Below, in pieces: positions 1 to 10,690 of a stretch of 64,000 nt of DNA. The notes beneath the pieces are model-generated. The model had not been told where the DNA came from. It searched no databases and saw only the letters and a program-made list of their open reading frames with translations. The DNA comes from Siphonodentalium dalli (taxonomy: Eukaryota > Mollusca > Scaphopoda > Gadilida > Siphonodentaliidae), in assembly GCA_032622095.1 (NCBI GenBank), contig CP136063.1:28894987-28958986 (forward strand). Reading direction: 5' to 3'. Every line of letters starts with the position of its first letter. The stretch's first letter is position 1. A program made the position numbers and the translations under genes.

Positions 1-340
1 ATGTTATTTGCGTGTAATGCATTCGCCGACTGACAATTTGACAATAGTCCCACATAGGTAATCAGAATACATGTGCAAGTACGTGGGTATTAAACAAACT
101 ATACATTTATATGAGTATCTTCTCAACAAAAGTCAAATTCTTAAAATTCAGCGAACGCGGAAACAACATTACTTGGGTTACAATGGCACTACGAAAATTC
201 AACGAAATTCCAACCATAAATCATAAAATAAAAATAAATCTTGTTTTAATAATCTGATACGATAATCTCACTTGTATCGTCAGAAATTGTGACACAAAAT
301 TATCTCAAATCAGTTCAATTGTGAACAACGCACTATATTG
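1..340. other. Copy A left edge, no gene seen
   Basis: AT-rich sequence downstream (3' side) of the minus-strand transposase-like pseudogene. On the minus strand an AATAAA-like word lies near 236-243, which could be its polyadenylation region. The same sequence is in copy B; copy C has lost about 250 bp of it. Confidence 0.5.
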
Positions 341-633
341 TTATTCGTTTGGCAAAGCATCGTAAAATGCATGGTAATCAGCAGGAATAACCGCCTTCAG
401 TTCTTGTAGATGTTTGTACTTAGATGCCTTTATAGGTAACGGCAATGCATGCAAAGGTACCACACGGTCCGTATCTTGGAGTGTTAACTGACGTGTCGCC
501 CTTTTTGGTATCTCCTTTAACTCGTCTGAGAACTCTAGCTTATATTGGATCTTGCCGTCTGGTGTGTACTTCAAAGATCGCAGATCAACAACAACTGGGT
601 CGCCTACGTTTAACCCGGGTGGGATCGACTTAT

Positions 634-797
634 ATAAGGATTAACTGTCATGTGGACTGTTTTTATGGAGATGTAACGGTGAGGTAAGTGGACATAACTT
701 GTGTAAAACCCGAAGGGTTTTACATACAAGTTATGTCCACTTACCTCACCGTTACATCTCCATAAAAATAGTCCACATGACAGTTAATCCTTATATT
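634..797. repeat. Inverted repeat, about 80-bp arms
   Basis: The left arm (from ATAAGGATTAACTGTCATG) is matched by its reverse complement ending at about 797, with a three-base centre in GGGTTTT/AAAACCC near 712-716. Pairing is almost complete; one visible mismatch is at TTTTTAT/ATAAAAATA. It forms the left end of the insertion described separately. Confidence 0.9.
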
Positions 798-1141
798 TAT
801 ATACATTTAGCGAAAAAGCCACTTTTGTAAATATATTTAAATCGAACAGTGTATCGTGACAAGATCAGCCCAAAATACCCAATAGCACCCTTGGCAAAAG
901 TTAATAGGAACAATTTCTCTTCATGTTGAAACCCGATGATGTATTAAGTCAATCCTGCGCGAGTCCAAATGTGCCCAAAACATTACGCGTTCGTCTTTCC
1001 AAACCTAATGACGTATCGATGGTGTTATTAGCTTGGTGTTATGAGGCGTTACGCATTCACCGAGAAATAACTGCAACTAGCCACGTGGGCGCCGACCAAT
1101 CAGAATGCTGGATTTAGTGATGACAACACTTAGTGTGTAAA
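635..1141. mobile_element. 507-bp insertion with long hairpin, TATA target duplication
   Basis: Copies B and C preserve the uninterrupted site (GACTTATAATAGC). In copy A the word TATA flanks the insert on both sides (631-634 and 1142-1145), consistent with a 4-bp target duplication. The left third is a nearly perfect hairpin of about 80-bp arms (634-712 with 716-797). The right part (about 800-1141) is not palindromic and contains CCACGTGG, a CCAAT word and short direct words. The ends do not form terminal inverted repeats and no protein is recognised. It is a non-autonomous element of unknown class. Confidence 0.75.
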
Positions 1142-2443
1142 TATAATAGCTTAACACCTTATAGTTATTGAAGAAATCGTGAGTTAGATATTTTACAGTG
1201 TATGGTTGTTCCTGGCGGGCCTTTCTGATGATTTCAACGTAGTTGTAAGGCGAGTATATTGGCTTGTGACGCTTGCCCCTTTCTACGGCCGAGTTGACAG
1301 CGTCAAATTCCATCTGGGTGTGTCCACTTTCCAGGTATTTTTGGTAGCTAATAATATCGAGTTCTATAGACAATTTCAACAAAGCATTTAGAAAGCACAC
1401 AATTTCTATTCTGGGCGCCGCAGCCGTCAATATAGATGACAAGTTCTTTAACAGTACGGGGCAATCTGGAGATATAGTCACTGAGACACGAAGCGTAGTT
1501 ATCGGCATTTTAAGTCATCTTCTCCCTCGTGCCAGACATAGCAAGTTGCATCGCTTGAGTTTAAATCATATACTGTGTAGTTATGTGATGTCAGTTTCGG
1601 TTTATAATAAATGGCACTGGCATTGAGACATGGCGACAATAATGTTGACTCTACATCAACGGTCCATGCTGTACATCGGTAATCCAAGAGTACAAAGCCC
1701 TCTCTCCGATGACAAGGGTGTTTAAAAACATGCATTTACAGACAGATTTTAGTTGGTCATTTTTGCCCAGGTTGTACTTATATGCATTTTGTTTTCTCCC
1801 ACTCGTTTGTTTACATTAACTTTAAACACCAGTGCGGCCACATAGGTACGCTTTTCCGCCAAACTCATGTCCCAAAAGTCGCGGAATATCTCCTGCCGTT
1901 CCACCTCTTCGAAATGACTACACTCGTGGCTTTTCTTGCATAACGGTTTGCATCCAGACGCATGTAGCTTCCATTCAGGGCGGCCCTTGTCAAGTTTCCA
2001 CTTCCCGCTCTCGTTTTGTGTAAGCCCTTCATACCCCTTGCCTTGCATTCTGAGTTTTTTATTTATATTTCGCTGCCAAGATTCCGGTTTCGGATATTTG
2101 TTTCTACGCTTCCGTTTTGGAGGGGTATGTGTAGTTCCTTCACTGGAGGAAGAATTACCATGTCCAGAAGGTTCTGTCGTCTCTTCCATCAGAAGAATAA
2201 CGGTTTGGGGTTACACATGAAGACCAATCAGGATCTCGAACAGTATCATCCAGATCACAAAAAACATCATCTGCTGGTGGGGAATTGTTTTCATTTGTTA
2301 TCTCCTGTATGTGGTTATTATTGAGTAGATAACGCTTTGTAGAGCTAGGAGCCCAATCATGATCTTGGACAGAATGACCAATATCATTATCGTGGCCTGA
2401 ACACTCCGAACGCTCGCCACTTTGTGAATTGTCAGCAGCTGCA

Positions 2444-2857
2444 TCAAGCTTCGATATAGTTCCATTTGCGATTCAGGATTTGAATATTTGACACATGATC
2501 CCCAAGAAGAACAGATTGTTCTGGAGCGACTTCTCTTTTGTGTTCATGTTCACTGGCCGGTATGATCGACATTTCATCTTGAAAATCACCAAGAAGAACA
2601 GATTGTTCTGGGACAACTTCACTTTTGTATTCATGTTCTATCTCCGGTATGACCTCAATGTCCTCTGGAAATATTGTGATGATTCTACACCCAGATGTGT
2701 CAGATGTCAACGTACTTTCAGAATTAGACGACCCATTAACAACTCTTTTGTTTTGAATCACACTAGAATTCGGAGCTGTTTGATCAACTGAATCGCACTT
2801 GTTTATATTTAATGCCAATTGTACAAGTTTCCACCCACGAGATAAATCAACAGCCAT
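2444..2857 (-). CDS. Possible 5' exon of the transposase-like gene, copy A
   Basis: An open frame of 137 codons starts MAVDLSRGWKLVQLALN and lies 255 bp upstream of the DUF7869-like frame on the same strand. It contains an internal duplication of about 27 residues (EHEYKSEVVPEQSVLLGD and EHEHKREVAPEQSVLLGD), acidic and probably disordered. In copy B a 4-bp deletion (CCTCTGGAAATATT to CCTCAATATT) shifts its frame; copy C has lost it. I cannot tell whether it is spliced to the downstream frame or belongs to a separate small protein. Confidence 0.4.
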   Translation of the reverse strand: MAVDLSRGWKLVQLALNINKCDSVDQTAPNSSVIQNKRVVNGSSNSESTLTSDTSGCRIITIFPEDIEVIPEIEHEYKSEVVPEQSVLLGDFQDEMSIIPASEHEHKREVAPEQSVLLGDHVSNIQILNRKWNYIEA

Positions 2858-2884
2858 TCTGACAATTTGGGTGAAATTTTAACT

Positions 2885-3110
2885 CAATTTTTTTAGATGG
2901 TCCATTTTCTATGCCTTCAACAAGGTATCTGGGTGTTGATTGTCTGAACATATTATAGTACATGTGTTCCAGAAACTGATATTGTCGATGCGTGTAACTC
3001 CCCAGTTCTCTGGCTTCGCAAAACAGGAACTGTTGATTGTTGTTCGTAAATGCCTTTATTCACATCATCTGTAGATCTAAGCCAAATGGATGGTCTGGAT
3101 CCCATTATCT
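2885..3110 (-). other. Weak coding-like stretch upstream of the transposase-like gene
   Basis: On the minus strand, 3109 onward reads MGSRPSIWLRSTDDVNK. After a one-base shift it continues as a plausible protein stretch (QQFLFCEARELGSYTHRQY, then FRQSTPRYLVEGIENGPS). The same holds in copy B (about 33,400-33,620). It may be another 5' exon of the same dead element. No family is recognised. Confidence 0.3.
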
Positions 3111-3254
3111 GAAAGTAATGAGAAAGGTATTATAATACGCACTAGCTACCACTCTGATTACTGGTTAAACATGCTGGAATGTAATGACAACTGTCTTTCT
3201 GAACTTTACATATAACGCAATATGTCTATGGAAAGCCAAATTAACATTAAATCA

Positions 3255-3560
3255 TTTGGACATATCTCTAAATATATAGAGATACATGTATCTCTAATTA
3301 ATTTGTAGATATCTCCAATTATTGAGTGTATGTTAATTTGACTTTAGAGTATTTCTAAATAATATGGAGATATCTCGAAATGAATTGGAGATACATGTAT
3401 CTCTCACTGTTGTGTGGATAAGTCTGACAATCACTCTTACTACTCGTTAATGGATTTAGAGATATCTCTAATTATTTAGAGATCTCTAATTATTTAGAGA
3501 TATCTCTTAATAATTAGAGATATCTCTAAATATTTGAAGTATCTCCAAATTATTGACTGC
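3255..3560. repeat. Array of self-complementary GAGATATCTC words, copy A
   Basis: Many copies of AGAGATATCTCT-type palindromes alternate with AATTATTTAG or CATGTA spacers. Because the unit is its own reverse complement, the tract can fold on itself in many registers. Copy number differs between duplicates: A has the longest run of ATTTAGAGATATCTCTAATT units, B lacks most of it, and C is intermediate. This is a recently variable, palindromic minisatellite. Confidence 0.85.
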
Positions 3561-3618
3561 CCTCATCAGGTAAGGTGTTATTCGAAAAGTTATGAAATTC
3601 AATGTAGAGATATCACGA

Positions 3619-4100
3619 GGTTGCATTCCGATAAAGAGACGGTGGCAATCCGATAAACGAGACGGTTCGCTTTCGGCGACAAACAAAATTTTCTTCGCGT
3701 TTAGTCATTCACACGGAATTGCGGTGACAAATCAGGTTTCATATCATCATACGGTTATTTAGTTACCAATACCCATCAAAATCTAGACGCTAGAGTGAGT
3801 AAAACCAATAGAATAACCATTTAAAAGTCCAGCGACTGTTCTTTTTCCGATAACAGACGCGCGACGGTTCATTTATTATCGGAAAACAAACCGTCGCTTA
3901 CTTTTAAATGGCCATTCTATTGGGTTTACTCACTGTAGCGTCTAGAATTTGATGGGTATTAATAACTTGATTAACGATATGATGATATGAATCCTGAGGT
4001 GTCGCCAAAATACCATTTGAATGCTGACACACAAAGAAAATCTCGGTTGCCACCGTCCCGTTTATCGGAATTCCACCGTCTCTTTATCGGAATGCATCCG
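3619..4100. mobile_element. Foldback miniature element, copy A
   Basis: The left arm begins GGTTGCATTCCGATAAAG and the right arm ends in its reverse complement (CTTTATCGGAATGCA). Pairing continues inward: CATATCATCATACGG with the ATATGATGATATG stretch, ATACCCATCAAA with TTTGATGGGTAT, and TTTAAAAGT with ACTTTTAAA. It closes near 3870 around TTTATTATCGGAAAA. Essentially the whole 480 bp is one imperfect palindrome with no coding capacity. Confidence 0.85.
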
Positions 4101-4118
4101 ATCCTCACGTCGCGCGAA

Positions 4119-4137
4119 CCCCCCACCCCCCCCCCCC
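4119..4137. repeat. Poly-C tract, copy A
   Basis: A run of C with one interrupting A, immediately right of the foldback element. The equivalent tracts at 34,569-34,587 and 50,896-50,916 are uninterrupted, and the copy C tract is slightly longer. Confidence 0.95.
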
Positions 4138-4525
4138 ATGACATTTAACGAAGATGCCCAGAAATATACCATCACATGAATAAAATAACAATTTTTGGGT
4201 GTTCCAAGCAATTTTCTGGGTTGGTAAAATTTATTCTCTGTATTATTTATTGTGCCCGGCCATTGTATATCGGACCTTATTATCGATGCATGTGCTTTAA
4301 ACGGATCCAATATAGAAAATAGCTGAATTGACACCAACTATACAGAAGAATTATGGAATCAAAATGTTGTACCTCGTCATGCTGCAAAATATTCGCATGC
4401 ATTCGTCAGTGTCAAAATGTCGTATAGAATAATTTTGGGGAAATGGATGGGGGGACCAGTGCTTAAGAGGAAAAAAAATCATTATGGGGTAATATAATCA
4501 AACCACGATTCATTCTACCATATAT

Positions 4526-5455
4526 AGTCTTCTCGTACTAAAACCGGCTAAGATATTGGGATGGAGGTGCCGGTCTTTAGTCCGAGTTCCAGGCCCATGC
4601 ATTCCTATGACACGACTTAAGCGTTGGTGACCCGCTCAAATAAAACCACAATTATATGAAATAAAATATCACAATTGCGACAATAAACGGATAGTTTCCG
4701 CAGAAGACATGCTATTTGATCTGAAACCCACATCGGTTGTGAATTGAAAGCGGTAATTTAATGTGAAAAGAAACATTTGCCGCAGTGTTTACATATTTTT
4801 TAAAGTATGCGAACTCAGTTGACCTTGCGAACTGCGTTCGGCATTTTCGGGTGAAAATATTCTGTAGATTTTCAATCAACCACGCACGATGAATTCTCCA
4901 TTGTAATCGTAATTATACGTGACAATAAATAAATAAATACATAGATTAAATACATATTGAAGATATAAATGTAATACATTAAATAAATTACGGGAATTAC
5001 AACCATCTCACAGTTTAAAACAGTGTAAACACAATGAGCATTAGAATATCATGGGGGCCGCCATTTTGTTTGTGTCGAAATTCGTCTCGGCCAAAACAAA
5101 CACCGGACAATGCCGAAGTTCTTCGGAACCTGAGTTCGGCTTTCAGTTAAGTAAACAAACAGAAAAAACAACGATGTTTGTGGCAATCAACCGGAATATT
5201 CTATGTGTAATTTAACATTAAAGTTAGATTATTATACACCATTATGACCATAAGATGTCACTCTTTCCGATGTATATAGCATCATGTATTGCTTTGTTAG
5301 GTAAATCGAGTAAAATACACCACAGATTCCCGCCACAGATCCTGGGCGTAACTCGTGTCATAGGAATGCATGGGCCTGGAACTCGGACTAAAGACCGGCA
5401 CCTCCATCCCAATATCTTAGCCGGTTTTAGTACGAGAAGACTTGGACTAGGGGCC
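4526..5455. mobile_element. 930-bp element with about 90-bp terminal inverted repeats, copy A
   Basis: The left end (TCTTCTCGTACTAAAACC through GTCCGAGTTCCAGGCCC and CATTCCTATGACACG) recurs inverted at 5355-5455. The first about 36 bp of the left end, seen in B and C as GGGGCCAATTAGTCCAAG, is deleted here. The interior has no recognised protein. It includes a GGGGGCCGCCATTTTGT word near 5052, resembling a YY1-type site, and a short GC-richer stretch with GAACTGCGTTCGGC-like words. It is a non-autonomous DNA element; the superfamily is unknown. Confidence 0.8.
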
Positions 5456-6320
5456 AATATGGGCTCAAAAGGCGAAAATTTTGGGAAATGTTTTGCCGTC
5501 ACGACGAACGCCCGATTTTACTTGAAAAAAAACATTAATTACAGTCGTTTGGCGCATATCACTATTCCAATGGTATGTTGATTTATTTAACTAAAAGCTA
5601 CTCACCTTAGTTAAGTCCTACAGTAGTTATTGGTTTAATACGCTTCGAGTGAAACAGAGATGGCGTTTTTTCGATGTTTTGAATCTAAACTTGAGTTTCG
5701 CGTGTCTTTTTTCAAAACCGTATAATAGTTTTGATTGGTTGACGGGCACCAAACTTGATTTTTCATACGTCTCGTTGACCACAGATGCCCAATCAATAAT
5801 AAAAAATTTCGCGCCAAAACCTGAGAGACGACCTTTTGATACCGAAGCGACGATATATTATATATAGTAGTTGTACTTAGGTATATACATGTAACTGTAA
5901 TTATCAGGACTATACAATCAGCCATCACAATCTCCAAGACTCAAATATTAATTTAGTAGTCATATTAGCCCACATTTGTATAATAAAGTTATTTCGTTTA
6001 AATTTCAATTTAATGAAAATAAGTATGATACGAATCATGCATACGATCAGTTGAGTGCCATGTTAGATTATTATAACACATTCTGGCCCTACAGCTACCT
6101 AGATATCTGTCCAATACATTTAACAGTAAATGTTCGCTTTACTAGAAATATTATTATCGTGCATCGTTCCCAGTACATCCCACCATAGACAGATAATGAT
6201 GCATACAATCGGCAAACCATGTAAATTTTAACATATATGGCCTCATTGCAATGCACTGAACTCACTAACCTTATAGTTTGTACTATACAGAGTAAAAACT
6301 TTGAGAAAACAGACAATTTA
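5456..6320. other. No recognised gene; sequence conserved in all three copies
   Basis: The equivalent blocks are 35,922-36,789 and 52,258-53,030. A 100-codon minus-strand frame (5937-5635; 36,403-36,101; 52,739-52,437) stays open in all three, starting MEIVMADCIVL and rich in Ser/Asn. Overlapping plus-strand frames also stay open, so openness alone is not evidence of coding. Several CCAATCA words occur near 5735-5800. I assign no function. Confidence 0.4.
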
Positions 6321-6845
6321 TTAAAGATGGATTATCTCTTTAAATAACTAATTTTAAATAGTTGCGTGGGGATAAAATAATAGATATGAACTGAAGACCT
6401 ATGTCCGGAAAAGCTTCTATCAATTAATATTGATTTTATTTCAAATATTAAATCGGGGCCCATTTATGTTACTATTTTTAGAACCGACCATTCGGATGAG
6501 ACCGTATTGCGATATAGAGCACTGGGCTGTTCCTACGGCTACGCAACGAATGTCAAATGTCACAGATTGGTTGTTTGTACTGTTTTGTTCCACAGATATA
6601 AGCGATAATGAGTATAATTAACGTTTATTTGTGACAAAATTGCACAATATAATTTCTGGTCTCTGTTAACAGTAACCAATATTGTTCGCTGAACAAACAC
6701 ACCTTTTTAGACCAGAAAATATTCGAAATAAAATTAATATTAATTGATGGAAGCATTTCCGGACAGGAATCTTCGATTCAGATCTAATATTTTATACCCC
6801 GGTAACTATATAATACATGTTTACAAAGAGATAATCCACCTTTAA
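6321..6845. mobile_element. TTAA-flanked miniature element, copy A (complete)
   Basis: The left end is TTAA then AGATGGATTATCTCTTT; the right end is AAAGAGATAATCCACCT then TTAA. The interior is the same as in the relatives at 14,025-14,530, 17,545-17,995 and 41,165-41,702. A TTAA target duplication with short inverted ends suggests piggyBac-type mobilisation, which is inference. There is no coding capacity. Confidence 0.8.
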
Positions 6846-7849
6846 CATATAGCCTATCATAGGCGGACTGGACCGCTTTGGGCCGGTCCAGGCATGTGTA
6901 CCGGACCGGAATGGCCTGGACCGGACCGGACTCAACTGCCTTGGCAGTGGCCCTTTTTATTCAATGCGGTGGGGCCTGAGAACCAAAACTTGTTTTTTTG
7001 CCTTAAATAGTTAACGACAGTGGAAAGTTAAACAAATACTTCCGCCTTCGATTCCAGTGACCCTTGAATTGCAAACTATAGCATTATGGTGGCTACATTC
7101 AGTTTTCACAGGTTCTAGGAAGTACACACAACACACGGTTTGCACCAAAACCAGTACAATGATATTTATTTACATATGATGTTATGAACACATGGAGTTA
7201 TGCACACAGTCACGTCGTTGCGAGTAGCTATAGAGTCTCTAGGAAGTTAGCTGTATATGAACAGAGCTAAGATAACTACTGTCCTTCCGATGTCTTGGTC
7301 TGGCTTATATGGTAAACCACCCACAGCTCTGGTCATTCATCATCCATGGTCGTTAAACTGGGGATCAAGAGTTTCTGTCCGGGGCATGTAGCTAAATCGG
7401 ACCATAAAAGCTATGGTGGATTTAGACTGTCCACGCATGTCTCTTAATTGCCGTACTAAAGTTTTTAACATGCTGTTGCTGTCATGGTATGTCAGCTAAT
7501 GAGTGTAATTAAATTGGATGGTACATGGCCTGGTGTTGTGGCTATGTCCTGTACTTGCATGGTTGGAATGTAACTTCGAATTTGGATGAATGTTTCTATT
7601 GTTGAAGTATACATATGAATATCCGATTTGTCCACGATAAGCTGATGTTGGTCCGGCGAACTAATGTGCCTAGCCCATTATGTTATAAAACTCAAGGGTG
7701 CTGTCTGGGAAATTATCATGCTGGAAAAGTTGTGTGTAGGTCTTTACGAAGTGTAACCCACTCTCCTGTTAAAAGATCTATTAAAGCTGGCATTCTGAAT
7801 AAGTAATTGTTATGTAAAGCAAACACATAGTTAGGTATATGAGACTTTA
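6846..7849. other. GGACC-rich block, then no recognised gene
   Basis: 6850-6960 holds GGACCGGACC-type words similar to those at 29,600-30,060 and 46,230-47,560. The rest (about 7000-7849) is conserved in copies B and C. A plus-strand frame of 63 codons (7615-7806, MNIRFVHDKLMLVRR) is unchanged in all three copies (37,796-37,987; 55,078-55,269). It is short, has no recognised family and lies beyond the truncated Helitron frame, so I do not call it a gene. Confidence 0.4.
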
Positions 7850-8419
7850 ATCATCTGATAATATACACGTGATGTAGGTTTTTATCTCTGGCAAATTTGT
7901 TGTCAACATGCATAAGTTTGTGTTAGAAGTATGTAGCCATAGTTATTCGTTGATCCCGTTCGCTCTTGAAAGTATGTTTACCGGATGGGAATTGTTTAGG
8001 AAAACTCTTTGCTTCAATGTCATCATCTCCACTAAGGAGGAAGATTGGTCTGTTTCCTTCTGCTGGTGCAATGTTTAGAATCTGATCAGTGTACATGTCC
8101 AATATCAGGTTATAGGCATGAATCAATTGGAAATGCCGTGTCTCGACTACCATTTTCAGAGTCACTACCGCTAGCTTCACTGTCGGTGTCTTCATTGTCA
8201 GTATCTGTTGAACTTTCATTTGGAATTCTAGATAATTGAGCCCAGTTGTCATCAATGGTAATGTCCTTGAATAACTCGTTGTTTTCCTTCAGATAGTGAA
8301 GGGCTGCCAATAATCTCTGAGGATTAACAAATTCATATTCATAATGACCCTCATAACACATCTTTCTTTTAAGTTTAACTCTTAATAGTGTATTAGTGTC
8401 TTCTCTTTGAGGTAACACA

Positions 8420-9219
8420 GGGTATCCGCGGCTCCTTGAATTCCTTGAAACTCCTTGATTTGGAAAATCAATTTTCCAGGGCCCTTAAAACCCTTGAATT
8501 GAATGCCCACCCCTTGAAAACCCTGGAATTCCGTGTAACCCTAAAACCCAGGTATACCGATTCATCGGGAGTCAATAAATATAGATAGTTTAGTTCCGAA
8601 CGCGTTGTTGGTATATGGGAAGTAACTCCATTTCCCGCCAACACCAATTCTTTCGAGTCTATTTCAATTATGTGATCCCCCTATCAAGCATCATAAAATT
8701 GATCACGACAAAAAAAGTTCCGAGCTTTTCAAACTCAGGTACCGTAATTAGTGTATTTTTATTGTATCGGATCGAGGTATTTTGTATATTATATAGACAT
8801 TCGACATTAGAAACCCGTGTTTTACATCAAAACGTACAACTTAACAAAAACGAAACGAAAAAATCACATCCGCTTCCGATGACTTTCATTTCCTGTTTAC
8901 GTATATTTTAAAATAAAATAAATAATTTAAGCAATGACATAGGAGCAGTGATATTTCAACTGGTGTCTACTGTCATCACTTTACATGTATTATTTAAATG
9001 TTCCCATTAAATTATGGTAATGCATTTACCCATAAAGGCCTAAAAAGCCCAAAATGCTAAAATTATGGTGGAAAACGTGGTATCACATGTAATGTTCAAC
9101 AGTTGGTTCCTGGAAACTCCTTGAAAATTGTCGGGGCAGTCCTTGAAAATCCTTGAATTGACTACTGGAACCTCCTTGAAACTCCTTGAATTCATTCACC
9201 AGAAATGGGCAGATACCAT
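8420..9219. mobile_element. 800-bp hAT-type element, copy A only
   Basis: GTAACACA flanks the insert on both sides (8412-8419 and 9220-9227), and copy B has the single empty site GAGGTAACACATCTC. The 8-bp duplication points to hAT-type mobilisation. The ends share GGTATC-GC (left GGGTATCCGC; right end reverse-complements to GGTATCTGCCC). Both subterminal regions are rich in CTCCTTGAA/TTCAAGGAG words in inverted orientation. The interior has no transposase; a 98-codon open frame at 8615-8911 is unrecognised. Confidence 0.85.
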
Positions 9220-9964
9220 GTAACACATCTGTTGTTTTACTTATGTCAGTGGGAACACATACAACAGGACCATGCATGCTAACAATAGAGCCTCTGTGTA
9301 ATTTCAACAGTTTGATGAAGGGTATCAAATTATCAATGGTGCTATTAGATGTGTCTCTAGGTTATTAATATGTTTCAGTTAATCAGGTATGGTCTCTAAA
9401 CTCATACTGTTGACAAAGCAGCCACTGTAATTCCCCCAACCCTGCCAGCCTGTTGGAATCTTTTTATTCTGAATTGTACGGTGACAAGTGTAACCAATCA
9501 AGAGTTTGCCACAAGGCAAATACAAAGCATGTGGCTCTCATTTTCTGTTTATATCAAAATCCTTTGGTGGATATCGTAGCCATGAGGACTGATATGTGAA
9601 TATGTCTATGTTCAACAAATCAGCAACTGAAAGAATTTCCAACTCTGTTGCCCATGATCCATCAATATTCATTGAGGACATAATAGTATATTCTTGAATA
9701 TTTTGAAACCCAGGACGTAAGCATTGCTGGAACTTATCAGCATTCATCGGAAGGTGCTGAACAACAGCGTCTCGATCATTAGAATGGTGATGTTCTGTAC
9801 CAGTTAAGGCAAATGATAATGCTCGGAAAAAGCAATTACCATCTCCAGTAATTAGTTTTGTTTGAAACTGATCTTTAATTTCATCACTGCCATTGTATTC
9901 AAGATGATTTTGGACAGTCAATTCCAATTTAGTGGATGCATTTATTTATCTGACACTGTTTAGT

Positions 9965-10105
9965 CAGTGGAGCGTATTGTAATCCGTTATTATTACATCA
10001 TTGGTAACATCATCAATGACCTCAATATCAAGAGAAGTTAGTTCTAAACCGTTATTATTACATCATTGGTAACATCATCAATTATCTCAATATCAAGAGC
10101 ATGCA
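9965..10105. repeat. 65-bp tandem duplication inside the Helitron gene
   Basis: CCGTTATTATTACATCATTG through CAATATCAAGAG occurs twice in tandem. On the minus strand each unit encodes LDIE(I/V)IDDVTNDVIIT, acidic and separated by stops. The same duplication is in copies B (39,391-39,510) and C (56,652-56,765), so it predates the segmental duplication. Confidence 0.8.
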
Positions 10106-10690
10106 GTTATAGTTCTACTTGTGTATGACTCATCTGACGCATTGAAGTGAGCAACATTGTCAAATTGTCTAACACTGAGTGCAAATTCCTGAACATTAAC
10201 AAAACACCATTTCCACCATCAGTTAACAAACCAAGATGGTTTCTACAATGAGAGTCATAGAAGAAAAGTTTTCCTCCTGATTTTCCGACTAACAGTATAG
10301 TCATTGAATGTTAAAAAAAAATCACTCTGTTGGAATATCAATTCCAATGCATCATATTTTGGTACAAGGCCCCATGTATATTCTTCCTCATCAGTAGAAA
10401 GTGCTGCAGCTTTAAAAGGCATGTGGATGTTAATTCTACACTCTTTATTAAGAACTTTTTATCTCCTGGGTAGCTCTTGAACATCAAGAAAATGTGGATT
10501 TATTTCCAAACATTTCCAGAATTCAGTAGCATTAGGATTCCTCAACCTACAGTACAATTCTGTTCCTTCCTGGATAATGATGTCCATATCTGTTGCTTCC
10601 CATGTCATTACATTTTTTATTTTTGAAAAAGATGATGCCAGTCAGCAGTACACTGAGCACCACAAACTTTGAACACTTTATCACCTTGGT

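Larger units (their letters stand above)
341..2189 (-). pseudogene. Transposase-like protein (DUF7869-like), copy A, broken
   Basis: The minus-strand coding remnant runs from an ATG at 2189 to 341 and is split into four frames. The N-terminal part (2189-1749) is basic, with KRKRR-type stretches and a cysteine/histidine cluster (CKPLCKKSHECSH) followed by an IFRDFWDMS motif. The middle part (1735-1499) ends at a private frameshift. The next part holds the GHTQMEFDAVHS motif. The tail (574-341) is the C-terminus. Copy B additionally preserves IDGCGAQNRN. As I recall, this combination occurs in the DUF7869-type proteins common in molluscs and cnidarians, with an RNase H-like transposase core suspected. 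The family name is from memory. A 507-bp insertion at 635-1141 interrupts the gene. No function should be assumed. Confidence 0.65.

Noticed and set aside
1936-2324. Plus-strand open frames of about 94-110 codons, repeated in copies B and C
   Set aside because: They are antisense to the DUF7869-like minus-strand coding, and stay open only because that gene once was coding.
5045-5070. YY1-type promoter element (GCCGCCATTTTG)
   Set aside because: A single short match inside a non-autonomous transposon present in three copies; not enough to call a promoter.
5635-5937. 100-codon minus-strand frame open in all three copies
   Set aside because: A plus-strand frame is open across the same bases in all copies; composition is AT-driven and no motif is seen.
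7615-7806. 63-codon plus-strand frame unchanged in all three copies
   Set aside because: The copies are so similar throughout that lack of change is not evidence of selection; it is too short and has no recognised motif.
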